Part shown: one piece after another, positions 34,363 to 45,400 of the stretch
Layout: every line of letters begins with the position of its first letter
How positions within the stretch are numbered: position 1 is the stretch's first letter
Source: Asterochloris sp. CNOR1
Lineage: Eukaryota > Chlorophyta > Trebouxiophyceae > Trebouxiales > Trebouxiaceae
Direction of reading: 5' to 3'
NCBI GenBank assembly: GCA_963969365.1
Contig: OZ017752.1
Location: 3,038,001 to 3,102,000, forward strand
DNA: 64,000 bases
Translations under genes and position numbers: made by a program
Notes under the pieces: model-generated
Told to the model about the DNA's origin: nothing
What the model saw: only the letters and a program-made list of their open reading frames with translations
Database searches by the model: none

Positions 34363-35659
34363 ATGCGCAACAAGAGGCGCACAGATCGGGGCAGCCCGTC
34401 AGATCAGGGTGTGCTGGCACCCCCAGTGGGATCCCTCCCTCTGCTGTGCGAAGTGCGCCCTTCAGACACTGATCAGGTAGCTCGTCCTACCTGCAGATGT
34501 GGTCAGGGTGCTGCGCACCACAGGATCAGTCATGCCAGTCTATGTCTGTGCTGTTGCAGACTCTCGGCCTTCCCACAGACGTCTTCCAGGCTGTGGTTGC
34601 TGAGGCAGCGCAGCAGCATGGTACTGCATCAAGCCTGAGGCTCATTAGCCGCAGCTTGGCATATGGATGTGGAGCAGCATTGGAGACAGGTAAGACAGAG
34701 CGCCAAGCAATGAAGTCTCCCTCCTTCCCGTGTGTACCCCGTGCTGCTCTGCATACCCCCAAGCCCCAGGAACCCGGCTGCTGTGTCCTCAACCTGTAGG
34801 CACCCTCTACCTCAAACGATCAAAGCTTGATGGCCTACCCAGAGACTTTCACCGCTGGCTGTGGCAAGTGGGCATCCTCCAGCGCGCCTTCCCCAACAGC
34901 ACCCTTAAGCTGGACAGCGCGGTCTACACTGATGAAGCGGCACACATCCATCACCTGCTCACCTGCACGGAGCTCAGGGGTCTCACTTTCTGGGCCGCCT
35001 CTGATTCGTCTTACAGACGTCAAGGGCCGTTCTGGCAAGCAATCGCCGCTCTGGGCAGGCTACATGGCGGCCGCCTGCAACTCTGGGAGTCGCAACTCGC
35101 CTCCCCAATGCTGGTGGCAGAGCCTTCGCTAGCCGCCCACATCTCCGGGGCGGCACTGTCAAGGAGAGCAGACGCCGGCAGCAGCGTGGCGGACCAGGTC
35201 AGCAGGCTGAGCAGCCTCACCAAGCTGGTGCTGCACTACCGCCCAGTGCTGGGGGAAGCAGGCACGCTAGACGCCCTGCGACAGCTGTCAGCACTGCAGT
35301 CTCTGCGCTGCGTTGGCGACATCTTGCAGACGCTGCTGGTCAGTTCAGTGCCCAGCAGCTGGTCACTGCTGACAAGGTTGGAGACCACAAGGCAAGACTT
35401 GGGACCGAATTGGTCCCGTGTGGAGCAGCAGTGCGCCCAGCTGGACGCGCTGTCCCTGGACAAATCCCTCCCACTGTGCCTCATGGCCCTGACCAGCCTC
35501 ACTTGTCATGACTGGCTGCCCCAAGACACAGACAGCTTTGAGTGCCCTCAGCTGGGCCACTTCCATATGCAGCAACAGTCTTCCTTCGATCTCGGACTGC
35601 TGCCTAGCACACTTACAAGCCTCTCCTGTGGACAGCTCAAGGCCCACAACCAAGCATAG
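34363..35659 (+). CDS. Leucine-rich-repeat protein with F-box-like N-terminus
   Basis: Exons 34363-34476, 34560-34689 and 34800-35659 (TAG); phases agree, 367 residues. After a short polar N-terminus comes LGLPTDVFQAVVAEAAQQHG...LRLISRSLAYG (residues about 39-75), which resembles a weak F-box helix set. The rest has irregular leucine-rich repeats: LTKLVLHYRPV, LSALQSLRCVGDI, LTRLETTRQDL, LDALSLDKSLPLC, LTSLTCHDWL, LTSLSCGQLK. Such proteins often act as substrate adaptors of SCF ubiquitin ligases; that role is only inferred. Start ATG was chosen as the first Met in the frame that enters the phase-0 splice; earlier in-frame codons exist but no ATG. It lies just upstream of a decayed F-box/LRR gene in the same direction, so the two may derive from one family. 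Confidence 0.7.
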
Positions 35660-37230
35660 CACCTGAGAGGCCGGCAGTCCCTGGTGCACATCTATTTCAC
35701 GAGCCAGTTGCAGGGACTTTCCAGCATTCGAGACCTTGTGCAGGCCAATGAGCACCCTGTTTTGACCACTTCTGTGACTTGTTAAAACCACCACTGACCT
35801 AGAAGCCTACATCCCGCCAGATGTGAAAGGCCAACATTTTATCATCTTGGTGCATGGTTTACGCACCTGCAGCGGGTGCATATTCACTTGTATGGCTGGC
35901 TTGCAGAGGGGGAGCCTTTGATATCAGCGGCTTGGCTACCAGCACATTGCAGGCTTGTTGTCACTCACAACCTCCTGAAGGGCCTGGTTCGGGTTGTGCA
36001 CGGTCCCCCTGGCTGCTTGTTACTTCCCCTGTCCTCACGCCCTGAAGACAAATGAGTTGACACCATGCAAAGAGAGGCGCACGCCATCACTGGTAGCATG
36101 CAACTTGGCAGCTGCAGCATGAACAGGCACAGCGCTGGCCAGCTCCAATTGGGGCTTCCTGAGGTTACTCTTCAAAGGGCCAAATCCCATGACCATGCCC
36201 TTGAGGCAAATGCCAAGTTTGTCTGCGAAGGAGTATTACAGCATGACATGACCCTCCTTGTCCACAACCACCCTGGACGCTGCAATCGTGCACCCCATCA
36301 GACATTGACTGGGCCAGCAGAGCCTTCAGGTCCTGCTGCCAAGGCCTGCACTCAGCAGCTGTCGAGGTGGTAGCGTGATTCTGCTGCGATGTGTCTAGCT
36401 CATCCAATAGACTTGCTGTGCTTGCAGGTCCTGCGAGACCTTTGTGAGGTCACCACTGAGGCAGGGATTGGCACTGCCGGCTTTGTAGATGGGCGGCGCC
36501 AGTCAGCTTGCTGTTTCGAGCCGAGCAGCCTAGCTCATAGCCCATTGGTAGCTGACACCAACACTGGGCTCGTCAGGTGCACCCCTTCTCTGTGCATGTC
36601 GCTTTCTGGTCAAGCTCTGGGCCATGGTATGGTATGGCGCTGGGTTGTTGAGTGCTGCACAGGCTGTGCTCTCTGCGGCCATCTAAGTCAATGTCACTCG
36701 TTGCCTCATGTCAGGTGCCTGTCAGCGAAGGCAGCCAGTCACCACAGCACAGCCACCATTTCACACTGTGATGACGATGCCGCTTCATCCTTTATTATAA
36801 TTATTTTTGTCGTACAGCAGGCCACAGCTGGGGGCCTAACGACTGTATCATCGATGGTTCACGGGTGGTGCACTTGTAAGATCATGCCAAGCATCCAGCT
36901 TGAGCGCCAAGGGCCGATAACGAGGTCAGTCAACTCATCCACACCAGATGGCGCGCTCGAACCTATAATGACCTGACCACATGCCACTTCATTGACACAG
37001 GACCACCGACCTGTGCCTCGGCAGCATCGGCATCTGGACAGAGAACAGGTATGCACGCCCCTGCAGCTTCTGGCATAGCTCATGAAGATCACAAGCCCCG
37101 GCACACCTTTGCCCTGCTTCTGAGCTTGGTGCTGCATCTGGGGTCCTGCCTGCAGGCTGATCAGTACCCACTTCCAGGGAGCAAGCTGGCAGCCTTGACG
37201 TTCCTCACAGAGGGCTGAAACTCCTTGGCT
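35660..37230. other. Long intergenic spacer
   Basis: About 1.6 kb. No exon set with phase and similarity could be built; open frames such as that near 36389-36976 show no domain. A small AT-rich patch lies at about 36791-36812. I see nothing more. Confidence 0.4.
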
Positions 37231-38473
37231 ATGCTGGTGGGTGCTTTGGCTTCCCTGACAGCATGGCTGTTGACAGAAGGTCTTGCTCTCAATCTGGACA
37301 GCAACAGCAGCCTGCAGGCTGGGGCCCCCTTCTGGGCAAAGCTCCCAAAGGAACTGTTGGTCTCTGTCTTCAACGCCCTTGACCACCCCCGCAATCTGCT
37401 GGCATGCGCCTGTGTGTGCAAGGCGTGGAGGAGTGGCACAGCAAAGGCTGCTCCGCCTGTGTTGGACTTGTGGTGTGAAGACCTTCGTTTCCTGATCCAG
37501 CTGAACCATGTTCAGATGGCAGCTGTCAGGGATATACGCATGTGCTTCCGCTCCCAGCACCCTGGAGATGCCACTGCCAGCGTCATGCTCCTCGCCTTCA
37601 TCTGTGGTCGCCTATCAGTCCTGCAACGGCTGAAGCTAGATTGGGGATAGTACAAAGAGAAGGAAGACATCACAGAGGTGGGTTGCACTGCATGGCTGAT
37701 GCCTGATATTGGTCTGCAAGACTGATCCAGGCATGCGCTTTGCTTTTGCAGGATTGGGAGTTGACTTAGCAGAAGCCCGACTATGAGATGTTCTGTGCCA
37801 TACTTCCCAGCTCACTCCATGCGCTGGTCTTCGGTGGTGGCAGAGTATCGCTTCCAGACCTGAGACATTTGACAGCCCTGACTGAGCTGCGTCTCGACCT
37901 GGCATTTCTCACTCCTACAGGGGCCAGCTGCCATACCTACCTGCTTTGCAAGTGCTTTCACTTGTTTGCGCCAGTTTCGAGCCGCGCCCGTCGGATTGGG
38001 GCCAACCTGCTCTGCAGGGAGAGCATCCAGGTCCAAAAGATCTTGGCCTCGCGTATGCGTCGCCACTCCTTGCTGAAGTCCGCTGTGCTGTGGGCTATGC
38101 AATGTATGCCCCGCATGATCAGCTTGCCACCCTGGCTCCTTTGGTCGATCTCAAGACCGTTGCGCTGGACTTTGTTGATGACCCCTGGGGCCGTGCAGAG
38201 GATCTGCTGCGCCCCGATGCCCTGCTCTCACTGCCACCTAGCGTCACTAAGCTTGTACTATGTAGGTTCGAGAAACGTGTGCCTGCTGTTGCACTACCTG
38301 AGAACATTGCTATTGTGTTGTGTGTGTATGTCCATGAAGAGTCGCTGCTTGGCTTCCGGACTGATTCAGTAAAAGACCTCTTCCCTCATGCTGTGCACAT
38401 GGACGCTCAGCAGACCCTTTCTGTAGGTGACAAAGCGGCCTGGCAATCTATTATAGTGGCGGCCTGGTGGTAG
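37231..38473 (+). pseudogene. Decayed F-box/LRR gene
   Basis: A clear F-box (FWAKLPKELLVSVFNALDHPRNLLACACVCKAW in pieces, about 37330-37430) is followed by LRR-like sequence (LSVLQRLKLDWG; LTALTELRLDL; PALQVLSLVC; PLVDLKTVALDF; SVTKLVLCRF). The reading frame holds two in-frame TAGs, one at 37648 and one just after the acceptor near 37752, and a change of frame near 37920. Coding similarity continues across each, ending at TAG 38471-38473. The donor after DITE (37674) and the TTTTGCAG acceptor (37752) still look normal. TAG serves as a proper stop in RPN5 and the LRR gene, so code reassignment is unlikely. Either this is a recent pseudogene, or the 139-residue F-box fragment (37231-37650) alone is expressed. 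Confidence 0.65.
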
Positions 38474-38680
38474 AGTGGCAGCAGCGTGGCGGCGCGATCT
38501 TCAGCTGGGTGGCTGCGGCTTCTCAGCAACACCCACAGATTGCAAGCTGTCATGGTGTCTGCAGCCTGCTTCAAAGCGCCAACATGCCGCAACGGTCCTG
38601 TCGCAGACAACATGCAATAATTTTGCAACATGCATGCATGCTATGACACCCCTTCGCAGTTCTTGTAGCATCCTGGGGTT

Positions 38681-41251
38681 CTACAGTCCTGGCTCTGATC
38701 TTGCGGCTGGGATTGCTGCTGTGTTTGCACTGAGGGCCTGAGGCAGCAGAGTAACGCCATAGCTGGCCTTTGAAGCCAGAGGCACCCACGGCCTGGGGTT
38801 GGCGGATGCTGGAGGCTGAACACTGGAAAGAGGCACCTGGGGCAGCATCACCACAGGGGCAACTGGCATAGGCGTGGCCTCCTTTCCACTCATCGTCTTG
38901 AAGAAAGCCTGCGACATGGCAGGGGAAAGGGTCAGAGCATGGTTGATCTGGACACCTCAAGGCCACAGCGCTCACCATTGGGTTGGTGAAAAACTCATTT
39001 TTGTCTTTACGAATGCTCTCAGCGGCAATGTGTTTGTCCCATGTCTCTTGCCGCAGCTGCTTGCCTACAGCGCTCTGCAGAAGGCGACTGGCCGCTGGCT
39101 GGACGGTGCGGAGCCACTGGTCCCCATATGACTGAATTCTCAAGCTGGCGTTCCGCACAAACACCTGCCGCAGGTGGTCGATGGCGCGTAAGGGCGCCAA
39201 CAAAGGATGTGCAGGGTGGCGATGCATGCCAGCTTGGCGCAGGAGCACTGTCAAGCCTGGGATGATGCGGTCCAGCACATCCTCCTTGGCCTGCAGAACA
39301 CAAGTGGATCAGTCCCCCCTCCCCCAATCTTGGTGATTTGCGTGAGAAGCACTGGCACTGTGATGACCTTACCTGGAAATCAGCCTGGCCCAGACGATGA
39401 TTCTCTGTCCAGTCTCGTCCCCACCAGCCAGCCTGTGGGCTGTGTCCGGGTCAAAAATGCAATACAGGTCTGTGGTGTCGGACTCATGCCTGCAAGGCAA
39501 AACACTGGTCAGCTGGGGACAAATCTGTTCAGAATGCACACAATGGGCTGCGTTGCATACCTTACCGCCATCTTGATCTCCGCTTTGTTGATGCCCACGC
39601 TCTTAGCCGCCTCCACACCATGCTTCTTGAATTTGTGGCTGACTTCCCCTTTCGCTGAGTACCCATCAAGCCTGCCACAGGGCACACCTGCGGTGTAACG
39701 CCACAGATGTCACCGACAGCCATGTCCAAATGCTGCAGCATCGACACACTGGCTCACCAGCGAGATCAAAAGCCTGCCGAAGGTGTACGTTGAGGGTCTT
39801 CCCACTCATGTGCTGATTCCCCTGCATGCTAGGGGCGGCAACAATGAACTTGGCCAAATCCTCAAGTTTGATGCCCCTGTGGAAGGTGACGACAGCCAGG
39901 TCGGCAAGCGCTGCCTGAGGACAGATGCGATGGTCTCGGTACCTGTGTCAGAGGAGGCATAACTGAGAACAGACTGCAGCACACTGACCAACTGCGTCTG
40001 GCAGCATGAATGCGCATACCTGTCGACACCAGGAATGCCCACCTGCCCAGGCTTCACCGTCTTTCCCTGCATGCTATCAAAGAGGATTGCCACAGAGGGC
40101 AATGGGCCCACGTTGTCCTGCGTCCTCAGTGCCAGGCAGCTCCAGGGAAGCTTGCGCAGGTCATCAGAGCGGCCCAGTGTGGCGGGCATGAACGTCATTG
40201 CCATCCTCAACAAATAGGCCCACTGCCACTGCTTCTGCTGGAAAGCTGCTTGCAGGGACTGGCAAAGCTGCCCTGCGCTCAGTGCGGCATCCACCTGCAG
40301 ATGCAAGCAACAAGCTGGGGTCAGACACGCCATCATTCCGTCTGCACAACATGCTCTGACCAGGTCAATACCCACCTGAGCTGCCACTTGCGCATTGAGG
40401 TTCTCAGCCTGCATCTCCCTGCCGCGTGCACGGAGCAAGTCCCTAACTGCCTGGATCTCCAGGGGTGCGGGTACATCTGAGGTGATGCGGCCCTGTGAGT
40501 ACTGCTCTCTGCGGACTTCCTTGAGGTGGCATAGATAATCACTGCATGCTAGGCCAAAGTTAGGGAGGGCAGGATCTTGAGTGCAGCTCAGGCACAGCAG
40601 TGGATTGGCCTCTCACCCTACACTGCTGAACGAGTAGCGAGCACCATTCTGTTGCACTGCCTCATCTACAAGCCACATCGAGAACTCAAGAATCTTGGCC
40701 TGAGACATGAGGTCGACATCAGAGAACCGGAGCGCCTCCTGCTCACCGTATCTCTGCAGGACCACGTGTGTGTGAGTGACATGGCCTTGAAAGCCTCAAG
40801 GGCGCCATACAAACAGGAGTAGAGGCCATATAGCGCCTACCTTCCAGAGCTTGGCAGCTAATTTTTCAGCCTGGACGGTGTTCTGTGGCTTAGCCGCACC
40901 ATGACGGGCATTGATGAGCTGGGTGAGCTGTAGGATACGAGCTTCCTCATCAGGAGTGTTAGGCATGGCTGCTGCCAAGGCAACTGCTGCGTCTGAGATT
41001 GGTGCTCCATTCTGCTGGCCCAAAGTCTCTAAACTGTGCACACCAGGGGCAGAGGCTGGCACTGGCTGGAGATCATCCACCTGTCCAGACAGGTGTCTGC
41101 AGGCTTGATCAATGGCCGCTCTGAGGGAAGGGGGGCTGTTTGGGAAGCAGCTGGCACGCAGATGTGCAATGTAGTCCTCAGCCAGCCCCAGGCTGATGAC
41201 ATGGTTGATGTAGCTGCTGTACTTAACAGATGGTACCTGGTAGTGCTGCAT
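38681..41251 (-). CDS. Intron-rich tyrosine-recombinase-like (Crypton-like) gene
   Basis: Exons 41251-40841, 40753-40617, 40541-40376, 40294-40020, 39942-39758, 39687-39561, 39489-39373, 39290-38976 and 38908-38681 (TAG), about 650 residues. The first seven join in phase; the next junction (39373 to 39290) does not, so that edge is wrong or the frame is damaged. The core resembles eukaryotic tyrosine recombinases of Crypton / Ndc10-like type: MAMTFMPATLGRSDDLRKLPW (the Arg box), SMQGKTVKPGQ, RYRDHRICPQAALADLAV, then HMSGKTLNVHLRQAFDLAG (His-x-x-Arg-like) and a KSVGINKAEIKMA helix. The C-terminal WLRTVQPAASRLL region and Pro-rich tail are less clear; a GCR1_C-like DNA-binding domain is possible. 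No reverse transcriptase is seen beside it. No terminal repeats were found. It could be a Crypton copy or a captured host gene. Confidence 0.6.
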
Positions 41252-41309
41252 GAAGGTCGATCTAGGCACTTTTGGCGCGCTAGGGTTTTTGGACCTAGCA
41301 ATAAGGTCG

Positions 41310-42207
41310 GGAGGATGAACCTATGCCAGCATCAGGTGCAGCAGCCACCAGCTGCGCGTACAGACTGGGCGATACCTATTGCCCCAGCTCAAGCGAGAGG
41401 ACCGGACATGCCGAATCTGTGGGTCACCGAATGAGGTTGAGGATGAAAGCCATATCCTGCTACACTGCCCAGGACATGCAGACCTCCGGTCTGCTCACAG
41501 CCACCTATTTGCGGAGCAGCAGCAGTTGTTGGCAACGCTGTTTAAACAACCACCAAGCCGAGTGGCCACGTACATCAGGGCAGCACTGCTCCAGCACGCA
41601 AATGTGCTGGGCATCACTGGGGGCACATCTGGGCCTAGATGAGGAACGGACACCCTGGGTGACCCCTCTCTGTGCCGTGGTGTATCCCCAGTTCACCAGC
41701 TGCTGATTAGAGCCCCGATTTTATAGCAATGGGCTAGTCTCATCACATGATTGTCTTCCCCTAAGGTCCCCATGCTGAGTTGTTGCTTGGGGTGTGCCGC
41801 CTTGGAGCCTGGTGCCCTGCGAGGGGAAGACTGCTGGCCACAGTCATACCCAAGCATAACTCTCTCAGGACTGCGAAGTCTACGAGCTGAGAGGGCGTGG
41901 CAAGCCAATCAGAGGGGCTGGGCCCCCCCCTGCGCCATACAGGATCCAGGGTGTTCGCATTCTGGGCAGCAACCTCAGCTAGCAGTCCAACGTGGTGATG
42001 AAGCCCAGCACAGTGCCAAAGCCTGCCATGAGCGCCGGCTCCCTCTTTACCAGCCAAGTACAGTGACCTGCTTGATATGACTGTACTGCTTCTTTTTGTA
42101 CCCCTACACCTTCAGCAAAGTCCATTGGTAGGATGAAATGATCATAGTCCTATGCCCGTGCATTGAGAATACGGACTTTGAATCTAAATCAATCAATTAA
42201 TCAAACC
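41310..42207 (+). mobile_element. 5'-truncated LINE (non-LTR retrotransposon) 3' end
   Basis: A frame from about 41352 to the TGA at 41640-41642 encodes LRVQTGRYLLPQLKRED, then the zinc-knuckle-like RTCRICGSPNEVEDESHILLHC (C-x2-C...H...C), the segment that follows the reverse transcriptase in many LINEs. The frame is not closed upstream by an ATG. About 560 bp of 3' UTR follow, ending in an (AATC)n-like tail (AATCTAAATCAATCAATTAATCAA, about 42178-42203), a typical LINE end. All of the endonuclease and nearly all of the reverse transcriptase are missing, as expected of 5' truncation at insertion. The left border is placed only approximately; no target-site duplication was confirmed. Confidence 0.65.
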
Positions 42208-42407
42208 TACCAGAAGACAACCCCTGCTGTACGACGAAATTATTATAAAGACTACAGTCATACTGTAAAGCTTAGCAGCAGAGGTCTCCAATCACTACTC
42301 ACAGTAAGCCGGGAGCCCTTTGTCTGCATTGAAATTATCTCCATGTGCCTTCTCGCTGGCTTCTGAGCGCACAGCTGCACCTGTGTACAGAGTCTTGTGC
42401 TGTGGAG

Positions 42408-45400
42408 ATGGCGACCGACATAGAGCTGGCCAGGGACAGTCTTCTTGGGCTGCAAGAGGAGAGGTTGAGGAATGGTGCACTGATCATGCTCTATGGCACA
42501 GAGCATGATGTTCATCTGCAGAGGCTGGTCCTGGGACTTCGCGGCAGTACTGCACTCGCTACAGCAGTCAGGGACTTTGTGTCTGAGCGAAAAGCAGGTG
42601 TCTAGCTTTTTCCCTGAATGCTAGCCCTTAAGCTAACATGTGGAGAGAGCGCATGCCCAAAGGGTTCATGCAGTGACAGGCAGCGTGCTGAGTAGGAGGC
42701 GCTTCACAAGTCTTGCACCAAAACATTGTTGTTGTGCACTTATTCCGCATTAGCAGGCAAGATGCTTCGTCTGGAGCCTTTTGAGGTAGCTATGTGTCTG
42801 CCCTGAGGTCTGGCCCCATGGTGGACTGCACTTCACCTGATGGGCTTGTCCGTGCCGGCAGAGCTCAGGGCAATGGGTCGCCTGCTGACTGGGCAAACGC
42901 CTGGGAGGTGAGCCTGCCATATTGGGTTGGTCAAGGGGGCCTGCTCCGTTTCCACTTCAATGGGCCTGAGCAGACGTCAGATTCAATGCCTGCAGGTCCT
43001 GCAGGGGCAGGGACCTCAGCGTTTTCCTTGGAAAACGGTGGGTTCAGCTGTTGAGTCAGCATTGGTTGGCATGCATCATTGTCTGAGGTGGGCAACCTGC
43101 CCCAAGTGTGTCTGCCGAGCTGCTGCTGGCATTGCGCTAGCTGCCATGTTGGATAAGCTGTTCTCTGCTTTGAGTGCCAGGTGCATGCTGCAGATCTACA
43201 GTCCCTCCTGGATGACACAGACACACCCTCACCACACAGCCAATAGCGGTCAGTGAAGCAATGGAAGTTGAGTAGACACTGAACTGTGCCAGAATGATCT
43301 GTCTGAACCATCCTAATAAAGCTTCTGTATGCTTTACAAGAACACCTGTACATGTTCCTGCCAAGGAATGAGACTTGTAGAGAAGTATTGCTCTTTTTAC
43401 AGTGTCACATGGCCTGGGATAACAGGGTGTCACATGGCCTGGAATAACAGGACATGTTGCGGGGTGTCACATAGCATGGGATATAATGACCTAAGTCAAG
43501 CATTCCGCAAATTCAGCATGGCTGTGACTATGGAGGCGGATCTGTTGTCCTGCTCACTATCTGACACCTGTGCAGCTCCCTCAGGTATGTGCACATCCAT
43601 GTGGTCATCTCTAGTATCTTGTATTTTTGCTCCACTCACTTGTCCAAGCCGATTGCTTGCTACCTGTAGAAGCACAGGACTCCAACAGAAGAGTGCTGCA
43701 CCTTATCCAGCAGGGCGCCTACTCAGCAGCCCTGCAGGAGGATTGCTGTGTGGGCTGCCTGCAGTCAGCGGCGGACCAGGCCATCAAGGGTGCACAGGCG
43801 TTCTTTGCTGCTCTGGACAGTGGCAGCGTCACAGCCAATCATGCTGCGGCAGAGGCTCAGCTGCAGACAGCAGTGGCAGCACTGCTGCTGTTTGTGCAGG
43901 CTAACGTCACGGGGTAAGCTGGCCACACACTTGGGCTGCATGTATGTGACTGGCTCCTGTCCTGCCAGAGCACCAAGCCTTGTGACACATTCGCAACTGT
44001 TGCACACACGAACCACAGCATTCTTGCCACACCCACACACCAGCAGCATCCCTGCCCTGAGCCGGCCTCAGCCCTGGCCGACCAGTCCCTGAGTCCTGCT
44101 GCCCATCCTGCAGTCCTGCAGTCGAGGTGCCTGAGAGCCCGGCGGTACTGGCTGGCGTAGCGCAACCCACCTCAGAAGCTCAGCAACCCGGCCTTGGCCG
44201 GGCAGCTGCTAGTGCAGGTGGGCCGCTGTTCCACGCAACTGCTGTCCAGCTGCAGTGCAAGCTTGCTGTCTGCAGACAAAGTTGTTGCCACTCCAGCAAG
44301 CAGCATGCCCACATGATGCAAGCCACGTGCCCTGTGAGACTCCTCAGCAGCTGCTGTTGCGTCCCTAGCTCTGGCCGCTAGTTGCTGCCCTCAAGCCGAG
44401 TGGCACAGCCAGAAACGTTCTGTCTCCATTCATGTGCTGTCCCTCCTCGCTCATCAATCTCAACGCTGAAAGCTGCTTCTGCGCCCTGCAGATGATCGGT
44501 GGGCTGTTGCGCAGCTGAGTGTGGATGGGGAGGACCCCGTGGGGCTGGTCCAGCTGCCGCAGTACCTGCTGCTGGCACGCTGCCTGCTGCTCAAACCCCT
44601 GGGTGAGGCCTGCACAAGCCAATCACATCTCCGCGCCTGCACCATGATACTCGAGCAAGTCTCCATCAGTAGACTGCTGTTCGTGCTGCTGCACGATGCC
44701 TGTTCTGGACCAGATCATGTTCCCAAGGCCAGGCAATGTGTCAGCTAAACAGGCCCCCTGACAGCGCTTTTCCTGGAATGAATGGTTTGATATGCTGAGC
44801 TCAGCAGGCCCATTCCCAGGAATGCTATGTTTGATATGCTGGCCTCAGTAGGCCCCTGGGCAGCGCATGACTTGCTCATTTTGCTGAGCTCTGCCGCCCA
44901 CTGAGGCAGCTCATGAGCTGTAATGCTTAGCTTGGTGCCTTGAGCTCAGGAGGCCTCCTATGCAGCACACCTCCCCTCCAGAAGAGTGGGCACAGTGGTG
45001 GCGTCCTTCATGAACAGGGCTGCCTGGAATGTAGGGTTTTTCAACGTGTTGAGCACAAGCAGCAAGCAGAGCAGAGTGAATACAAAGTTGCTCACTCTGA
45101 CGTCTGAGGGTGCCCTGGTGCAGGCTACGACATGCAGCTGCACAGACAGGAAGGTGCTGTCATGCCAGCGGTCGCAGGGCTGCACAGTTGGCTGTGGTGG
45201 GCCGCGCGGGCGCTGCTGCTAAACCAGCGCCTCCTGGGGGGCAGGGCTGCGAGCCTGAAGGCCGCTGTGCAGGACTGCATGCAGCAGGTGGGCTGTGGCA
45301 GCCCTGCATGGGGTTGTTTTGAGGGACTGGCCCTGCTGATTCTGGCTGCGATAGCGCAACCACGGGTCCTCGAGTTGCAGAGCCTCTGAGCTAACAGGGT

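Noticed and set aside
35660-37230. Possible extra exons of the LRR or F-box genes in the 1.6-kb gap
   Set aside because: No candidate kept both splice sites and phase or showed LRR-like residues.
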